Position numbers and translations under genes: made by a program. DNA of 64,000 nt from Microplitis mediator (taxonomy: Eukaryota > Arthropoda > Insecta > Hymenoptera > Braconidae), in the NCBI RefSeq assembly GCF_029852145.1, contig NC_079973.1, forward strand, positions 18,866,422 through 18,930,421. Direction: 5' to 3'. Below are positions 35,181-49,400 of this stretch, piece after piece (the stretch's first letter is position 1; each line of letters starts with the position of its first letter). The notes under the pieces were generated by a model that saw nothing but the letters and a program-made list of their open reading frames with translations, made no database searches and was not told the DNA's origin.

Positions 35181-38100
35181 GGAATTGTTACAAAAATAAC
35201 AAACATAACAGTCTGTATAGATGATACTTGCATTACTTGTTAAGTTAATACACAATAAAAGATTGTTAAATTTACATATGGCTACAATGTGTAGGAGTAC
35301 TCATAATTCATATATCGCGTTATACGCATTATCATTTAATATTTATATTTATATATTCTTATAATAATTAGTTAGTTAAAATAACAGCGAGATAATTATG
35401 ATGAGGATGAAGATGATGATGCTTGCCTGATGGAAGGTATTTAATTCGTTCACCGTGAAAATGAGCAGCCATTATATGAGTTTATTATCTGATTGGAGTT
35501 GTCCGGTGTGACATGAGTATTATACATACCTATATACAATAGAATATATAAGTACACGTATGAGTAAATAAGTGTAGAGTATTCTCAGGTACCGACGTGG
35601 AAAATCTAACGACCTTAAAGTACAAGATATACGCGTGCCTGTTACGCGCAAGGACGCATAATTAAGTTATTAACTATATTACCACAAATCACGTATTGTT
35701 TAACTATTTTCTTATTTATTTATTCGTACTAACGCTTGAATAATTTATTTTTCTAACTTCCCGCCATAAAAATTGAAATTTTCATTTTAATTAGTTATCA
35801 AGGAAAAAAATCAATGGACGTAAAGTGATTGTATTATTTTTTATTGTTATATGTAAAAAAAAAGAAAAGAAAAAAAAATAATGTGGTTTTTATAATCCAC
35901 TCTCTTTATTATTTCTTAACAAATTAAATAATGATTAAAATCTAATTTTAAATGTTCCAATGTCGCAAGTGGTAACGCCCACGATTACGGTGCTCTAGAG
36001 AGCTCCATGTTTGATGATGATGATGATGGTTCATAGAAAACAATTCGTCTTTTATGATTCGTCAGCGAGGCGATGAATGAACGCACGAGTATAAGAACAA
36101 ACTAGACGTTTCTACGTGATCTTATTCCTTGTGTGTGTGTTTGTATGAATGTGGGTTTAAGAATTTAGTTTTAGTAGAGAGTGAACGGGTAAGCGAATGA
36201 ATGGGATGTGAATTGTTATTAGAAACGAACGTATAATAGTTGAGCTTTCTTCAAATAGACTGTAACTCGATGCACTGGGAACCTACGCAACCCATTCTCA
36301 TTCATCTATTTTAATTTGTTGTGTATGAGGTTTAATATATTTTCGAGATTATTATTAATCATTGTTTTTTTTTTCTTCATTTATTTCTACAGGAAATGAT
36401 TTTAAATTCTTTTATTTTTTTGTCCGTTACCTTTAAATTTAATATCAATCATTAGGCAATTATGAGAATAAATATTTTCATAGTTGAAACAAAAAAGTTA
36501 CGTTTTTTTTACTCAAATATTTAGAATGCACATTAAAAAAAAAAAAGTGGAATGTTTGTTAATGATGGATGAATTTAAAAAAAAAATAATTATTCAATTT
36601 ATTTAACGACACGGAACGAAAAAGTAAAACGACAAGAAAAATTTCTTGCCGTCAAACTAAAATAAACTCATTAAAATTTATTTTAAATTAATTTCCATCC
36701 TCAAAAAAAGGACTTTTGAATTTACGCCCTAAAATTATCATAATTTCAGTAATACTAATGCACGTCCAACTAAAAAATAATTTTTTTTCAGACTCTGCAT
36801 CGTTAATTGCATTCTCATTAGATCTCATCGCCAGTCGGTGCCAGCCAGAGCAGTTGTTATATATATACGTATATATTTAGCACATAGAACTGGACTTAGT
36901 GTTCTTATTGTGCCGGCCCGATGACCGATGATGAGATCAATCTGCTGATAAACACCTTACTCCACTAAGAAGCCAGGTGCAGATGAAAAGACGCTTTTTC
37001 TTTTTCTTTAAAGGAAAATTTTTAGGAAAAATGGGTGGATATAGCGCACGTGACTGGTTAACGTGAAGATAAATGACTCGGAATCTAATTGTTAGCCAAA
37101 GCTGTGGGTTATATATACACAGGCAAGAACTGCAACTAGGCGCGATTAAAAATCATGATGAGGAGGCGGATAATTTCGTATAATAAGTGAAACATGAATA
37201 GAAAGGAAAAAAAGTATGGGTAATAAGACAAATAAATTTGTAGTGTGGCTCGTGTTTTGTAAATGTGAGAACTTCAGAACTCTGGCGCTCAAAAAAATAA
37301 TGGACGACGGCTGCGAATGAGATGGTCAGCGGCATCAGAAATGTTAAGAACAGAACTAAAAGAAGAAGAAGAACGGCCGTTTTCTTTGAGCTCGCAGACG
37401 GACGCGCTCTGTTATTATACATACATCTTTCTCATATTCTTTCTCTCTTACTTGTGTTATTTCACGTCGAGAGAAGTTGGAAGTTGGTAATACACAACAT
37501 CTTATATATATGTATACATGCGTATATAGATATGTTGTGTATAAGAATTAAACGTAAGATAGTTGGAGAGGTCCAGCCGTTACGCGTTATACCGCGCGAG
37601 AGAAGAGAAAGAATAATAGCCTCCCCCTACGCAGCCTGCAATTAAAACTTTAAAGTTCTATACTCTTTCTGATGGCATGGGGTTCTCTCGATGAGTACGC
37701 CGCCATCATGTTACGTCGGGGTTTTGCTCAAGAGCCAAAGAAGAGTGCCCAAAGGAAGCCGTGCTATTCGCCGTTTTGTTTCACTTGAGTGTATTCTGTC
37801 TAATCGATTTAACTCGCGAGAAAAATATATAATAAAGAAAAAGAGATAAGATGCTGTCGGTCTAGAGATACTTTTGCTAAGAGTACGAGAAAATGGTGAT
37901 GAAGAAGAAGAAAAAGAAGAAGAAGAAGTTGCTTTAAAAACAAGTGAAAAAGCTGTTGAGAAAATGGTGGTCTTTAAAATAAAATAAAAACTATAGAACA
38001 AAGTGTCATAAATTCAGTTGCTCTGCAAATTCTTACCAGCACTCTTTATACTCTTGCTGTATATATAATAATACTTGAGAGAGTTCTTCATTCGCGCCTT

Positions 38101-38601
38101 CACTTCGGCACGTGCCGATAATCTTCGCCGAGACTTGAGAGAATAAGCGAGAGTGTTTAAGTGCCCCCAGGATCCAACATCTCGAGCAGATTGTTTCCCT
38201 TCTTTTTTTTTTCTCGCTCTACTTTTTTTCTTTTTACTATTTTTTGTACAATTGCTTCTACAAAATAGTCCCTTTTCCGGCCGGACGAGGAAATGTTTTT
38301 TTTTTTTTTATATATTTTGCGGAAATGTATACAAGAAAAAATTTGTGACCGGGCGATTGTATACGAAAAGGGTAAGCTGAAAAGCATAATGTGCGGACGT
38401 AATGCTCGATAAACGATGTTTTATCATATATTTAAGCTGTTTTTATTTATTACTTTTCATCTTCATTTAAAATTATTCCGTTGGGTTTTTTAACTTCAAG
38501 CTTCGAGCGATTTTTTCACGTAGGGTCTTTATTGTTTATTGCATCACACTCTTAAATGAATAATTGACTTTCATTATATTTATAATTAAATTTTATTTAT
38601 T
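35181..38601. other. Upstream sequence without recognised gene
   Basis: A+T-rich DNA with ATG triplet runs (near 36015-36030) and poly-A tracts. More complex stretches lie at 35960-36290, 36820-36960, 37220-37400, 37560-37880 and 38060-38380. The purine-rich AGAAGAAGA run at 37900-37925 opens low-complexity frames only. Confidence 0.45.
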
Positions 38602-38716
38602 CACAGAAAAAAAAGAATTCTTGATGTGAATAATTTTTACTCGCCTCAAGAAAATTTTTTGTATTATGATTTGAAAACCAAAATTTTCTCGGGGCAAGGA
38701 ATCTTTTTTTTCTGTG
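38602..38716. mobile_element. Small MITE with CACAGAAAAAAAA ends
   Basis: CACAGAAAAAAAAGAATTCTTG at the left is the inverse of CAAGGAATCTTTTTTTTCTGTG at the right, and the centre also contains inverted TTTTCTTG/CAAGAAAA-type sequence. It is 115 bases and resembles the ends of the 25.2- and 60.2-kb elements. Confidence 0.65.
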
Positions 38717-41092
38717 TTTAATAAAATTTGATTTAAAAATCTTCAATCACAAATTTTTAAAGTAATTGTCACGTTAAAAAAAAAATAAAAATTATTTCAC
38801 TGAAAGAATGCTGTGATGTGATTAATAAAGATGAAAAAAAAAAAAATAAATAAACGTGTCACACTGTTACACGGGAATTATCATGAGCAAACTATTAATT
38901 AAACGGGGAATGCATAAATGTTTTTATCTGATATAAAAATTGTAGGTTTTACTAACACACTATTAGTAATGTGTATGTACAATGTATAGTGGACGTATAA
39001 ATATATAAGGGCAGAAGAAGATGAGGGTGCGATGCCAACGGTGGCAGTGGCTGAACTGGCATTACGGGTTACGCAGGCGGGGTAATCACGATGATTCAAA
39101 CTCTTCAGATGGGTCATCATCTCGTCAGTACGTCACCTAAGGCTAAAGGCGTACGGACCATGGGATTACACCCTGACCCTGTCATACACAAGCATAAATA
39201 TATACATTTATACTTATAAATACATACGTATAATTCAAAGTCAAAACATTACAAATGTATATGAAAACAAGAAAAAAAAATAAGTAAATTAACAAAAAGC
39301 CAAATAAACATTTGACTTGAGGACTTGACGTTGAAACTATTTTTCATGGGTATCTTTGTCTCTCATATTGTTTATATATATACATATATATACCGACAGT
39401 GTAAAAGAGTCGATGATGCGGATGCCCGCCAAAAAAGGAACGAATGGTTTATGGACTTATCAATCATTTGGTAGCCGCTTTTGAGACCGTGGTACGTTCT
39501 TACCGATGCAGCCTGTTATTAGCGACGATTAAAAGATTCCGAGAGACGTGAGAGGACTGTAGTGGGCAAGAATACTCTCTAAGAGGGGCTAGGAATGAGC
39601 TTTACTGCTTGAGGGGGAGGCTGAGCTTGTGAATTTCTTCATATACATTTATATATATATATATATATGCATACATAATACATAAATATATACGAGAAAG
39701 ACAGAACCAGAGACACTATTTATATTTGTGTACACATCAGAACAGACTGGATGTATTTGTGTGCGAGGATTTTAAAAAATAAAAAAATCTCCATGTAAGC
39801 AAGGAATCAAGTTTCCTTGATTCGTTTCATTGACAAGATTTACGATCACTGGAAATAAACCGTGTGGTATGGATAAGCGAGGAGAAGATTGAGGGTGGAA
39901 GGGGAGAGGGGTGGGCTTGAGAGATTCGCGATGCGAGATTATTATCGCGGACCTTGCGTTGAGATGCGCATACCCAGTAATAAATAGTGATAATGAACAC
40001 ACTGGTAAGATTACATTATATTATATATGCATCCTGGTTATATGATGGAAATAGTAATAAAAGTAATAAGTTTTATTGAGTTTATTTACAAGTCACCTTT
40101 GACTTAGTGAATTTAACGAACGTAAACATTGATGAAAATGATTTATTAATTCATTTTATATTGATATGTATGTTTTTAAATGATTGTTTTTTATTTTATA
40201 AATGTTATTAATGTGCGTATGTATAGATAATTATGGGTATGTGTGAATGCATGTATGTATGTGTGTGCGCGCGTGTGTAGGTTTGTATGAGTAAATGATT
40301 TATTTTGCAATGTTTTACGGAAGATGCATTTTGATTTTTAAGATAAGATTATCGAGGTACCAACATGGCGGACTGCAGTCGCCCGAGATCGGAGAAGGTG
40401 GGCTGTAGCCTACCAAGGTGATATATGCTTCGTTTGTACCTTTATATACTGCATACTACGAACATACATGTGTTAGCCGTGAAGAAGTTGAGTGGGAGAA
40501 ACACGTAAAATATTGCGTGGGTGAGAAATAAAATGGTGGGTATTCGCGACATCTATGTAGTATAAGTATAAAATATATTCTTATATGCATTGTAATTGAA
40601 AAAAAAATTAATATACTTTAATCAAAATGATAAAGGTACAAACGATATGATAGAAAAGATTTATTTTATACAATTTTCATGAGTTTGATTGACTAGTATT
40701 TTTTTTTTTTTTTTTTTTTTGATGAAACTATTTTTATGAAAAATAATAAATTTAATTTAATTAATGCATTAAAATATAAAAAATTTATGTAAAATAAAAT
40801 TGGCAAAGTGACAACGGGATGAAAGAAGAAATATTGCGTTATAAAAGTGTTCGAACGTAGCTGCGTTATGTATATTATGTACTTGCATTTGATTTTTGTA
40901 TGCATATGTATGTATGTATGTATGTATATATGAATGTATAAAATATGTGTAGAGAGAGGAGCGGGTAAAGAGTCTCTGGTCTCTGGTCTCTGGCGAAGAG
41001 AAGAGAGAAAAGAAGAACTGCGAGGACGTAGAGAGGGCTCTCAAACCCGGTAATTAAATAGCTCAACCCTGCAATTAGGGCCACTAAATCGT

Positions 41093-41123
41093 GGCGGGCC
41101 CTGGACCCAGAGAAGGGCCCGCC
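41093..41123. other. Perfect GC-rich hairpin GGCGGGCCCT / AGGGCCCGCC
   Basis: The 10-base arms (41093-41102 and 41114-41123) flank an 11-base loop. This is an unusually stable stem for so A+T-rich a sequence. It could be a structured RNA element or a dyad protein site. Confidence 0.4.
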
Positions 41124-41335
41124 AGACACAAAAAACAACGTCCGAACGCTGCTTATATCCCCCAACTCACAGTTTTACTCACTGCTACAAGAACTGAGTA
41201 GGTCTTAGACTCTACTCATATATACATGTATATATATATATATATACATGTATATATTTTTTTTTTTGGTTAATGACGAGAACGTCTAATGCATTTCGAT
41301 CAGGTTCCCACATGTAACTAAGCCACCCCCGCGAG

Positions 41336-41340
<5 letters not shown>

Positions 41341-41371
<31 letters not shown>
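41341..41371. repeat. (TA)n microsatellite
   Basis: About 15 uninterrupted TA units. Confidence 0.95.
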
Positions 41372-41374
<3 letters not shown>

Positions 41375-42351
41375 TATATTATTTTTTGTATTTTTAATCT
41401 CTTTTAATCCATCTCGAATCTGAAACGATTGATCCTTTTTACTTTTTGATTTCATCTGCCGAATGTATTTTTTGTATTATTTTTAATTTCTCGAAATTAT
41501 TTATACATATACATATATATATTTTTTTTTAAATGAATCAAAGTCAAAATGTTAATGGATAAATTACAATGTGAGAATTAAATAATATTGAATGTAGTGA
41601 GAGCTAAAAGTCTAAAGGAGGTTTAAAGAGTTGAATGGCCGGTGTTTTCGTGCACAACACAAATGCATATGTAAGGAAGAAACAACTGTGGATTTAGCTT
41701 ACTCGAGCAAGCAGTCTTATGGTCAAATGGTTGAAGATGTATGCATGTAGCGGCGGACACGATTGAAGATAATGGTAACAAACCGTCTTCCTTCCTGAAC
41801 AGAACGTCTGAGCAGAGGGGCCTGTTACGTTGATTTCTTGTACGCGGAAGGGAGGCTTACTCGGTCGCGATGCATCGTGATTTCCGTATGCAAAATTGAA
41901 CGTGCGCACGCATCGAGAGATAGCAAGACGAGAATGAGGATGAGGGCGAAGGTGAGGGTGGTGGTAGGTAGAACGAGTCAGTGAAATAAGAGGGTTTTTA
42001 GGAGGTTTTGCTGTATATATATGAGGCAGCAGAGAGGGAAAAAAAGGGACAAGCAAAGGGAGCGAGATGGATGGCCGAGCATCACGCTCCTTGGCGTATT
42101 AAAATATCAGCCCCTTGCTCTCCACACTCTCTTTGCCTTTATTCCGCTTTTGCACTAAATCACCCACCCACCTACTCTTGCGGCTATTTTTTAGGCTCTT
42201 CAATGTACTAAAGATATTAACTACCAGATCCAATTTTTTACCAAATTTTTTCTAAATGTTTTTTTTTTCTTTACGATAAATTTATTTTTCGTGCATTATT
42301 TTTTTTTAGAGTTGAAGAATAATTTATTTTAAATTCACATTTTATGATCGT

Positions 42352-42887
42352 ATACTGTAAAAAATTCGCGGAGTGAATGCGGATTAAATCCGGAGTGAAT
42401 GATTTTTTAATTATTCACTCCCCTCGAAGTGAAATTCACTCCGATAGAGAGTTTTCCAGAGTCGAAAATTCTTTATTAATTTGATCCCTCCGGAGTGAAA
42501 TTCACTCCGGAGAAGAGGTTTGAAATTATTATTAATAAAAAATAACTCCACTAAATAAAATCGAAGTAAAAACTCGCGTATTACATTACTGATCAACTGA
42601 TACGCGCACACACACATACTCGCGCAAACACACTGTTTAACAGTTTAATATAAATTACTATAAATTCATTGAAATGTTAAAACTCCGGACCGGAATGAAT
42701 TGGGAGTGAAATTAAATCCGCGTCACTCCGAAATCACTCCGCTAAAAAAACTCCCAATTCACTCCGGATGCGGAGTGATTTTTTTCAAAACTCCGGAACT
42801 CCGAGTGGCGGAGTGAATGCGGAATGAATTCGGATTGAAATTAAATCCGGATTCGCTCCGGATTCACTCCAAACTTTTTACAGTGTA
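42352..42887 (+). mobile_element. MITE, GGAGTGAA family, longest copy
   Basis: It begins TATACTGTAAAAAATTCGCG and ends AAACTTTTTACAGTGTA. The body holds many GGAGTGAA / TTCACTCC units in both orientations. A stretch at about 42540-42670 (CACACACACATACTCGCGC) does not match other copies and may be an insertion. Confidence 0.8.
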
Positions 42888-42892
42888 TTATA

Positions 42893-43412
42893 GACTGTAA
42901 AAACAGCAGTGTGAAAAGTGGATTCAATTTAACACTACGTGGTGCTAAAATTAAATAACACCGGTGTAGGCGGTGTTAAAATACCGGTTTTAAGTAGTGT
43001 AAAAAAAAAAAATTCCACGTACAGAAATTGGAAAACAAAATGTATTACATATAAAAAAATACAGAAATTTAATTAATGCTATCTGGAGGAAATTTGAATT
43101 TTGCTATATACTTATTTAAATAATAATTTATGTTGTACGCAATTTGTTTAAAAATTATACAATTTTACGCCCACCATTTCAATCACCAATAATTTAATTA
43201 ATTAATAAAAATAATGTTCAACAGAAGTGGTCGAGTAAGTAAAAATAATCACAAAATAGTATATTGCCAACACCGAAATATAATATTCAAACACCCGTGA
43301 AGAATATTTACACCGGTGGTAGTGTTATTTTAACAGCGCTGTCGGTGTTGAAATTTAACACTGAAAATTTTAACACCCACACCGTCGGGACTTACCTCAG
43401 TTTTTTTACAGT
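42893..43412. mobile_element. MITE with AACACCGGTG motifs, abutting the previous one
   Basis: The left end ACTGTAAAAACAGCAGTG and right end CTCAGTTTTTTTACAGTA are inverted. Inner motifs ACACCGGTGTAGGCGGTGTT and TTTACACCGGTGGTAGTGTT recur near the two ends. Only five bases separate it from the 42.4-kb MITE. No coding capacity. Confidence 0.7.
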
Positions 43413-43575
43413 ATAACAAAATTATTTGAAATAGAATCAATTTTTTGTTATTTAACTTTAAAGTTCTAAATATTTAAGTAGAATCCGCAGAGAAAAAGAG
43501 ATAATAATGAAGAAAAAAAAAATATATATATATATATATATATTAATATTTGACAATTTTTCATCCCTAAAAAAC

Positions 43576-43753
43576 CACACAGAGAGAAAAAATCAGTAAC
43601 TATTGCTGTGCAGAACAGTAATCCAGTCAATGCAATAAATGTGTGCCTAGTAAAATATGCTTTTGGTATTAACTTAATTTTTCACCCAAACACACTTATT
43701 GACTGGATTACTGTTACACGCACCAATGATTACTGTTCATTCTTCTCCGTGCA
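43576..43753. mobile_element. MITE with AGTAATCCAGTCAATG arms
   Basis: CAGTAATCCAGTCAATGCAA on the left is answered by TTGACTGGATTACTGTTACA on the right, and the outer ends (AGAGAGAAAAAATCAGTAAC and TTACTGTTCATTCTTCTCCG) are roughly inverse. It is about 178 bases. Confidence 0.65.
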
Positions 43754-44450
43754 GATGATCGTGTAAGTAAATAATTCCCATAATTTTTAAAATAGATAAC
43801 GATTTAAAGACTAGTTTTAAATTATGTGAACAAAATAGCAGATTTATTTCTTGCTATATAATACAAATGAATTTGTTTCTGCTAAATATAGTACCGTCTG
43901 CCATTTACTACAAATGCAAACTTATTTCCAAGGCCCATAATGATATATTTAAATAGATAAATATTCATAAATAACGTTTGATTTCGCGCAATAACGTTAT
44001 TTTTTTTTTTTTTTTAAGGATTAACTGTAATAATTTGCATAATGTGATTAATGGTAAAATGCTTCCGATAAACATATATAATTAAATAAATATTAATAAT
44101 AAAGACATAAATTTGAATTACAAAAAAAAATAAAGTATTTTAAAAAGATAAATTGTTTTATCTGTGCATTTACTTTTATTTCTATGAACATTTAAAAAAA
44201 TTCTGCAATTGAATAAAAAAAAAGTATTAACCTTCTTGCAACTGATAATTACAGATAATATTTAAAATATAAAATGTGTATAATTTAAAGTTAAATAACT
44301 AATAGCTACTTATAAATTACATAAAAATTTTTTATTTTACACTATTCGCAATAAATATTGAAAGAGATGATTAGAGGCAAACAATTTAATTTTATAATTA
44401 ACGTAACGTGTCTTCAATAACCAATTATCTAAAAGTAACATCTCTAACTC

Positions 44451-44452
44451 TA

Positions 44453-44495
<43 letters not shown>
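44451..44495. repeat. (TA)n microsatellite with a GTA interruption
   Basis: Alternating TA over about 45 bases, with one GTA interruption near 44469. Confidence 0.9.
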
Positions 44496-46410
44496 ATATG
44501 CTGTAACCTACTCTTACATCGGCATATCATGATATTCACATAAACACTAATGGATCTCGCTCGCGGCAGCTTCAATCTAAACTAATCTGCAATTTTTCAT
44601 ATTTTACGATCCACACTATACTAGAGTTATACTCAACCTTTAAAGACAATCTACCATACTCCCAATCAATAAAAAAATAAATAAAATTTCCGTAGGGTTA
44701 AAAGAGAACGCGTATGTGGACATGATGCGAGTCATCTTACTCTCTCTTTATCGCGTATGCTGCAGTACAGAAAATTAATTGATTCCCTCTTATACATGGT
44801 GGCAATAATGCGTGCAGCAGCGTATAAGATGTCTGCATGTAATTTAAAAAGCCAAGAGAAATCAAGGGAGGTATGCCGAGGGTTTAACATCATCCTTATA
44901 ACCTACAGACTGCCAACCATTTACAGAATAAAGTGTTGGAACTTTTATGACGTAAGTTATAAAGGTCTCTATATAAAACACATCACATCAAATTTATATA
45001 TATATATTTCTATACTATACTTCATACTTATACGTTTATAAAGGTATGATATCACAGAAATAATTCACATTTAAAAAGATAACCTATCGCGTTTGCCTCG
45101 CGGTTATAAGCAGAGCTAGCTTGGATGCTACTACTTTAATCCACTCAATGATTAAATATATGTATATATATATATGTATATATAATCAAGCATTATCGCT
45201 TCCTATCACGTTTACTCGACGGTTATAAACTACGTTAATTACAAAGTTAATTGCAAAAAGTTTTAACATGCTTCCTCTCTATATATATTACAACCAAGCA
45301 ACTCTCGTGCTGCGATAAAACCCTTTATTTTAAATTAAATACTTTTATTATGGTTGTGGTTGTGATTAAAAAATGTTAAATTAAATACACAATTTTTATT
45401 TTAATTAATAATGTTAATAGAGTCATGTAGCCAAGTATCATATTTTTATTTGTGTACTTAAAGTTTATAAAAGCTTTATTATGATGGTACTGAGACAGAT
45501 TGTTTGAAGTTTGCGAGTGTCTTTTTTAGTTAGTCTATATATATATAAATGTGTATGTCTGTGGATAATATACCCTGGGGTGAAACAGCAGGATTTTTTT
45601 TGCGGGGGGTTAAGGATCCACTCGAGTGGATTTTTTGTGAACGTTGTGCTTTTATCCGTCGTCTTGGTCTCGGGATCTCGACGTCACGAGTCTTGAACGC
45701 GCCACGGGGTCGCTGTATAGAGCGAGAGATGAGCAGGAGGGTAAGGAAAATAAAAAGTCCCGTGTGGAGAGTTGCCCGCTGCGATCGCACGCTGGGAGAT
45801 AACCTTCGCCACACACCTCCGTGACATATTATTGAGCTCCGGGTGTTAACGACTTTACAAATAGGCTAACTAATAATAATAATGTATTCCACGTGTGTTA
45901 ATGCCGATGGCGTGCGTACTTATACAAGTGTGAAAAAAAATTTTCTACCCGACACCGTTTGGAGAAAAATTTTCAGATTTGTTACAAATATTTAAGCTCC
46001 GCGTCGTTTAATAAAATAAGTAAAAATATATTTCAAGACGTAAGTCTAAAATAAAAATATTTTAAACTATTTGCGGTCCTGAGTATTAAAAAAAAATGAT
46101 TCCGTATGAAAAAAAAAGTATTTAATGTTGTGTAATGACGACGAATGAAGTTGAATATGGTCCTTGGAGAGAGAGAAAATGAAGATAATGATTACGATAA
46201 GCAACTCAAGTATCAGGGTGTTAACGATGTGGTACTTATAATCCACACACAAGTAAGCTTTATTCCCCTTTCCCAGAACGTGCATCATCGTCTTAAAATA
46301 TATCCAGGGACTTCTCTCCTTGTCCATCTGGTGGGATCATAAGCCATACATATTGCGCGAACGCGGAGCAAAGAGTGTGGTACAGGCAGTTAGAGTCTAC
46401 ACTCGCGGTT

Positions 46411-46420
46411 ACCACGTGGT
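46411..46420. promoter_or_regulatory. E-box palindrome ACCACGTGGT
   Basis: A perfect 10-base palindrome around CACGTG, in an island (46350-46560) of balanced composition. CACGTG is the canonical bHLH/Myc-class site. Activity is not shown. Confidence 0.3.
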
Positions 46421-49400
46421 TATCAAGTTAACCCTTTGGTTGTTGGATATCCCGCGAGCAAGAAGTCTGTGGCTACACTGCTGACCAAGTCAGCGGAGCC
46501 ATCCAGCCGTAAGGTGTGAAACCACTCGAAAGCAAAGAGCCCAGAAATTGCGTCCCATTATCCGGTAATGCCTCGGCGTGCAATCGCTTCTACACTCTCT
46601 CATCCTCTTCCTCTACATTCTACACTCTACACTCTCTGCTGGTACTGGCTCATCATCCTCTTTACTTCTCTGAACCCCCTGCCCGCTCTACCCAAGATTT
46701 ACACCACTTGATGATGCACATGCACACTAACTTAACTTTATACTCGCGATATGTAGTCAGAGAGATTTAGTCTTTCTCTCTCATACATTCTCACTTAACC
46801 ACTTGTATTCACTCTCTGGTATGTGATACACAGCCTGTCGATAACCATTCGAAGAAAGTTCATCATCGTGTATGGCTTCTTTATTTTCAAATAACTGTGT
46901 ACTAGTTGCCATTATACATACGTATATATATATATATAAAGGTATATAAAAAATAATAAAAAAATCGATGTTGGATGAGAATTTGCACTAACTGTCGATG
47001 GGTTTTTTGACCTCGATTAAATTTGAAGGCGTGTATCAAATGTATCAGATAATAATTATGATGTTCAAAAGTTAAATTAATGAATAAAACAAAAAATATA
47101 TTTATCATTCTTATATGTACATACGAAAGTATTAAGTATAATTGTAAATGCAAAATGGTAATTAAAGGGAAGATGAAATGTGTGCGACTGGTTAATAATG
47201 TTTGACGACGGATAAAAATTAAATGAAAAGTGAGAGGAAAAACATAGCGAGGGTATATACCTGTATCTATAGTTGGAAATAACGCGCATAAATATCTTTA
47301 AATTTATATACATATGTTGCCTTGACTGTTGAGAATTATGACCGCATTCGTCTCCATTACTCGGGTGAATCATTGGGCGAGCTGAGCTAACCTTAAGGGT
47401 GAAATTCTCCTCCAATCAGTGAGCTTTGATACCATGCATTAAACGCTTTACAAATACTTTGCACGCGTTATTATATAAAATAAAATAAAAAAACAGGAAT
47501 TTAATTATTTATTCATGGGATTTAAAAATTTTTAAATTGTTTTAGTGAAATTTATTATTGATAATTTATAGAGGATGCAATAATAAAATAAAAATTCACA
47601 AAAGGACTTTTTTATTTATTTGACATATTAGGCAATATATGTCAGCAGATATATATTTATATTTGTCATTTATTGAATGAAATATATATAGTGAAAACTA
47701 ATATGTACTCTGATTTTTGGTATAAACTCGCCGATAGGAGTTTGAATAACGGAGCTCGAGGGGTGGTGGTGGTGGTAGTAGACGATATAATGGAGAGTTA
47801 TTGTCTGCATCATTTTGTATCATTTTACCGGCACACGCGGCTAGCTGATAAATCATCCACTCGGATGTGACCACTGTAGTGTATACGAATTGTCCGTATT
47901 TACCAGTATAGTCCGACATACATGCTTGTGTACTATTTTCATCTCTGTTTAAATTTATATATACGTGTACGTGGTGTGGTTCAAAGTGTTGTGTAGTGTA
48001 CACCAATACTTTGGCGTCAGAGTAATTTTAGTATAAATTTCTATTCCCTCGTTCGAGACCGCCGACGCGTTATTATTTCGCACCGTGCGTAAATTTTAGC
48101 TGAGTTGGATTGCTAGATATGCTGTGCAATTGTATTGCACACCATGCTGGCTGTGTATCGACAGTATGCACAAATATCTCTAATGCAAGTGCTATATATG
48201 TATATATATATACACCTATTACCTACATTTATATGAGTAAATGTAAAATTTATATATTGTGTATTTGATGTTCGTGACACGTTCACGATTTGATCTCAAT
48301 GCACACCTGCAATAATCTACGAATATTTTATATTTCTTTTTTTATCAACATATGATTCAAATCAATTATGTTATTATTTTTATTATAGATGTTGTGATAA
48401 AAAAAATTTCTAAATATTTTTTTCAGTAAAATATTAATGGATATAATGACTGTTAGCAATTTAACAATGATGTACTGAGAAGAAAATTGTTTAAAATGTA
48501 TTGCAATATAAAAAAAAATATAAAACAAAACAAAAATGACTGGAATAAATTAAAAAGTTTTTTTGAATAACTAAGTGAGGCTTATTACAATATTACGTGT
48601 CTCTGACTTCTTCACTCTCTCGATCTGCATGGTAAATATTTAAGACGTAGTCATAAAAGTTTAACCAGACTTGTGCCTCACGTGTAAGGATTCTATTTGG
48701 AATTATATACAATAACAAAATAATAACCCGGTACTTATACGAGTGTGTCAATTATAGTTGAGGAAAGAAGAGGAGAAACTGGTTGTACTTTCAAGAACAA
48801 ATTTAACTCGCTACTGCATTCATTCGTGTCTTTACCTCTTGCCTTTTGCCTCTACTTGCTATATATGTACTACTTAAGTCATTTAATAAAACATAACACA
48901 ACAATAACAACCAAGATAAAGGCAACGACAACAACAGAGTGGCTTTCAACGACCGGTGAATTATTGTCATTCAAAGACGTTCGTTTTAACGGGTTGATAA
49001 TTAGAAAATAATGGCCGGGTTGTGTGTCTGTGAGTATGTGGGGAAAGAATAGCCGCTAAATTATGCATTGTATGGAATAAAATGGCTTTTCTTCTGCAAA
49101 CAACCTTCCCAAGATAATTCCGTACAAGTATTTTTGTTTATTTATTTTTTATTTTATTTTATTTTTTACAGCAAAACCATTTGTCTTTCAACATTACTCG
49201 GGATCCGATCGAAAAACCATTCAATTCAAAAGCATTCGAGTAGTAGTAGTCAAGAACCCAGGAGTTAATCTCAATAATGTTCGCGAAAAGCGGAAATCCA
49301 AGTCGTAAATCGACATGCCTGAAATTTCCTTTTCTTCCTATTTCTCTGGGGTTACACGACAACGCGTTCTCCTAACTCACCCTTTTTCCCATTTCTTTCT

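Larger units (their letters stand above)
38717..42351. other. Upstream sequence with islands, no recognised gene
   Basis: Complex stretches lie at 38990-39180, 39400-39620, 40340-40420, 40950-41170 and 41690-42200. The intervening DNA is A+T-rich with poly-T at 40698-40720. A strong GC hairpin and a TA microsatellite inside it are listed separately. Confidence 0.45.

Noticed and set aside
37322..37645. 107-codon plus-strand frame
   Set aside because: Its start lies in a purine-rich run, the opposite strand is also open, and no domain or splice context is seen.
45549..45824. 91-codon plus-strand frame in a CG-richer stretch
   Set aside because: A 94-codon frame is open on the other strand over the same bases; neither resembles a known protein.
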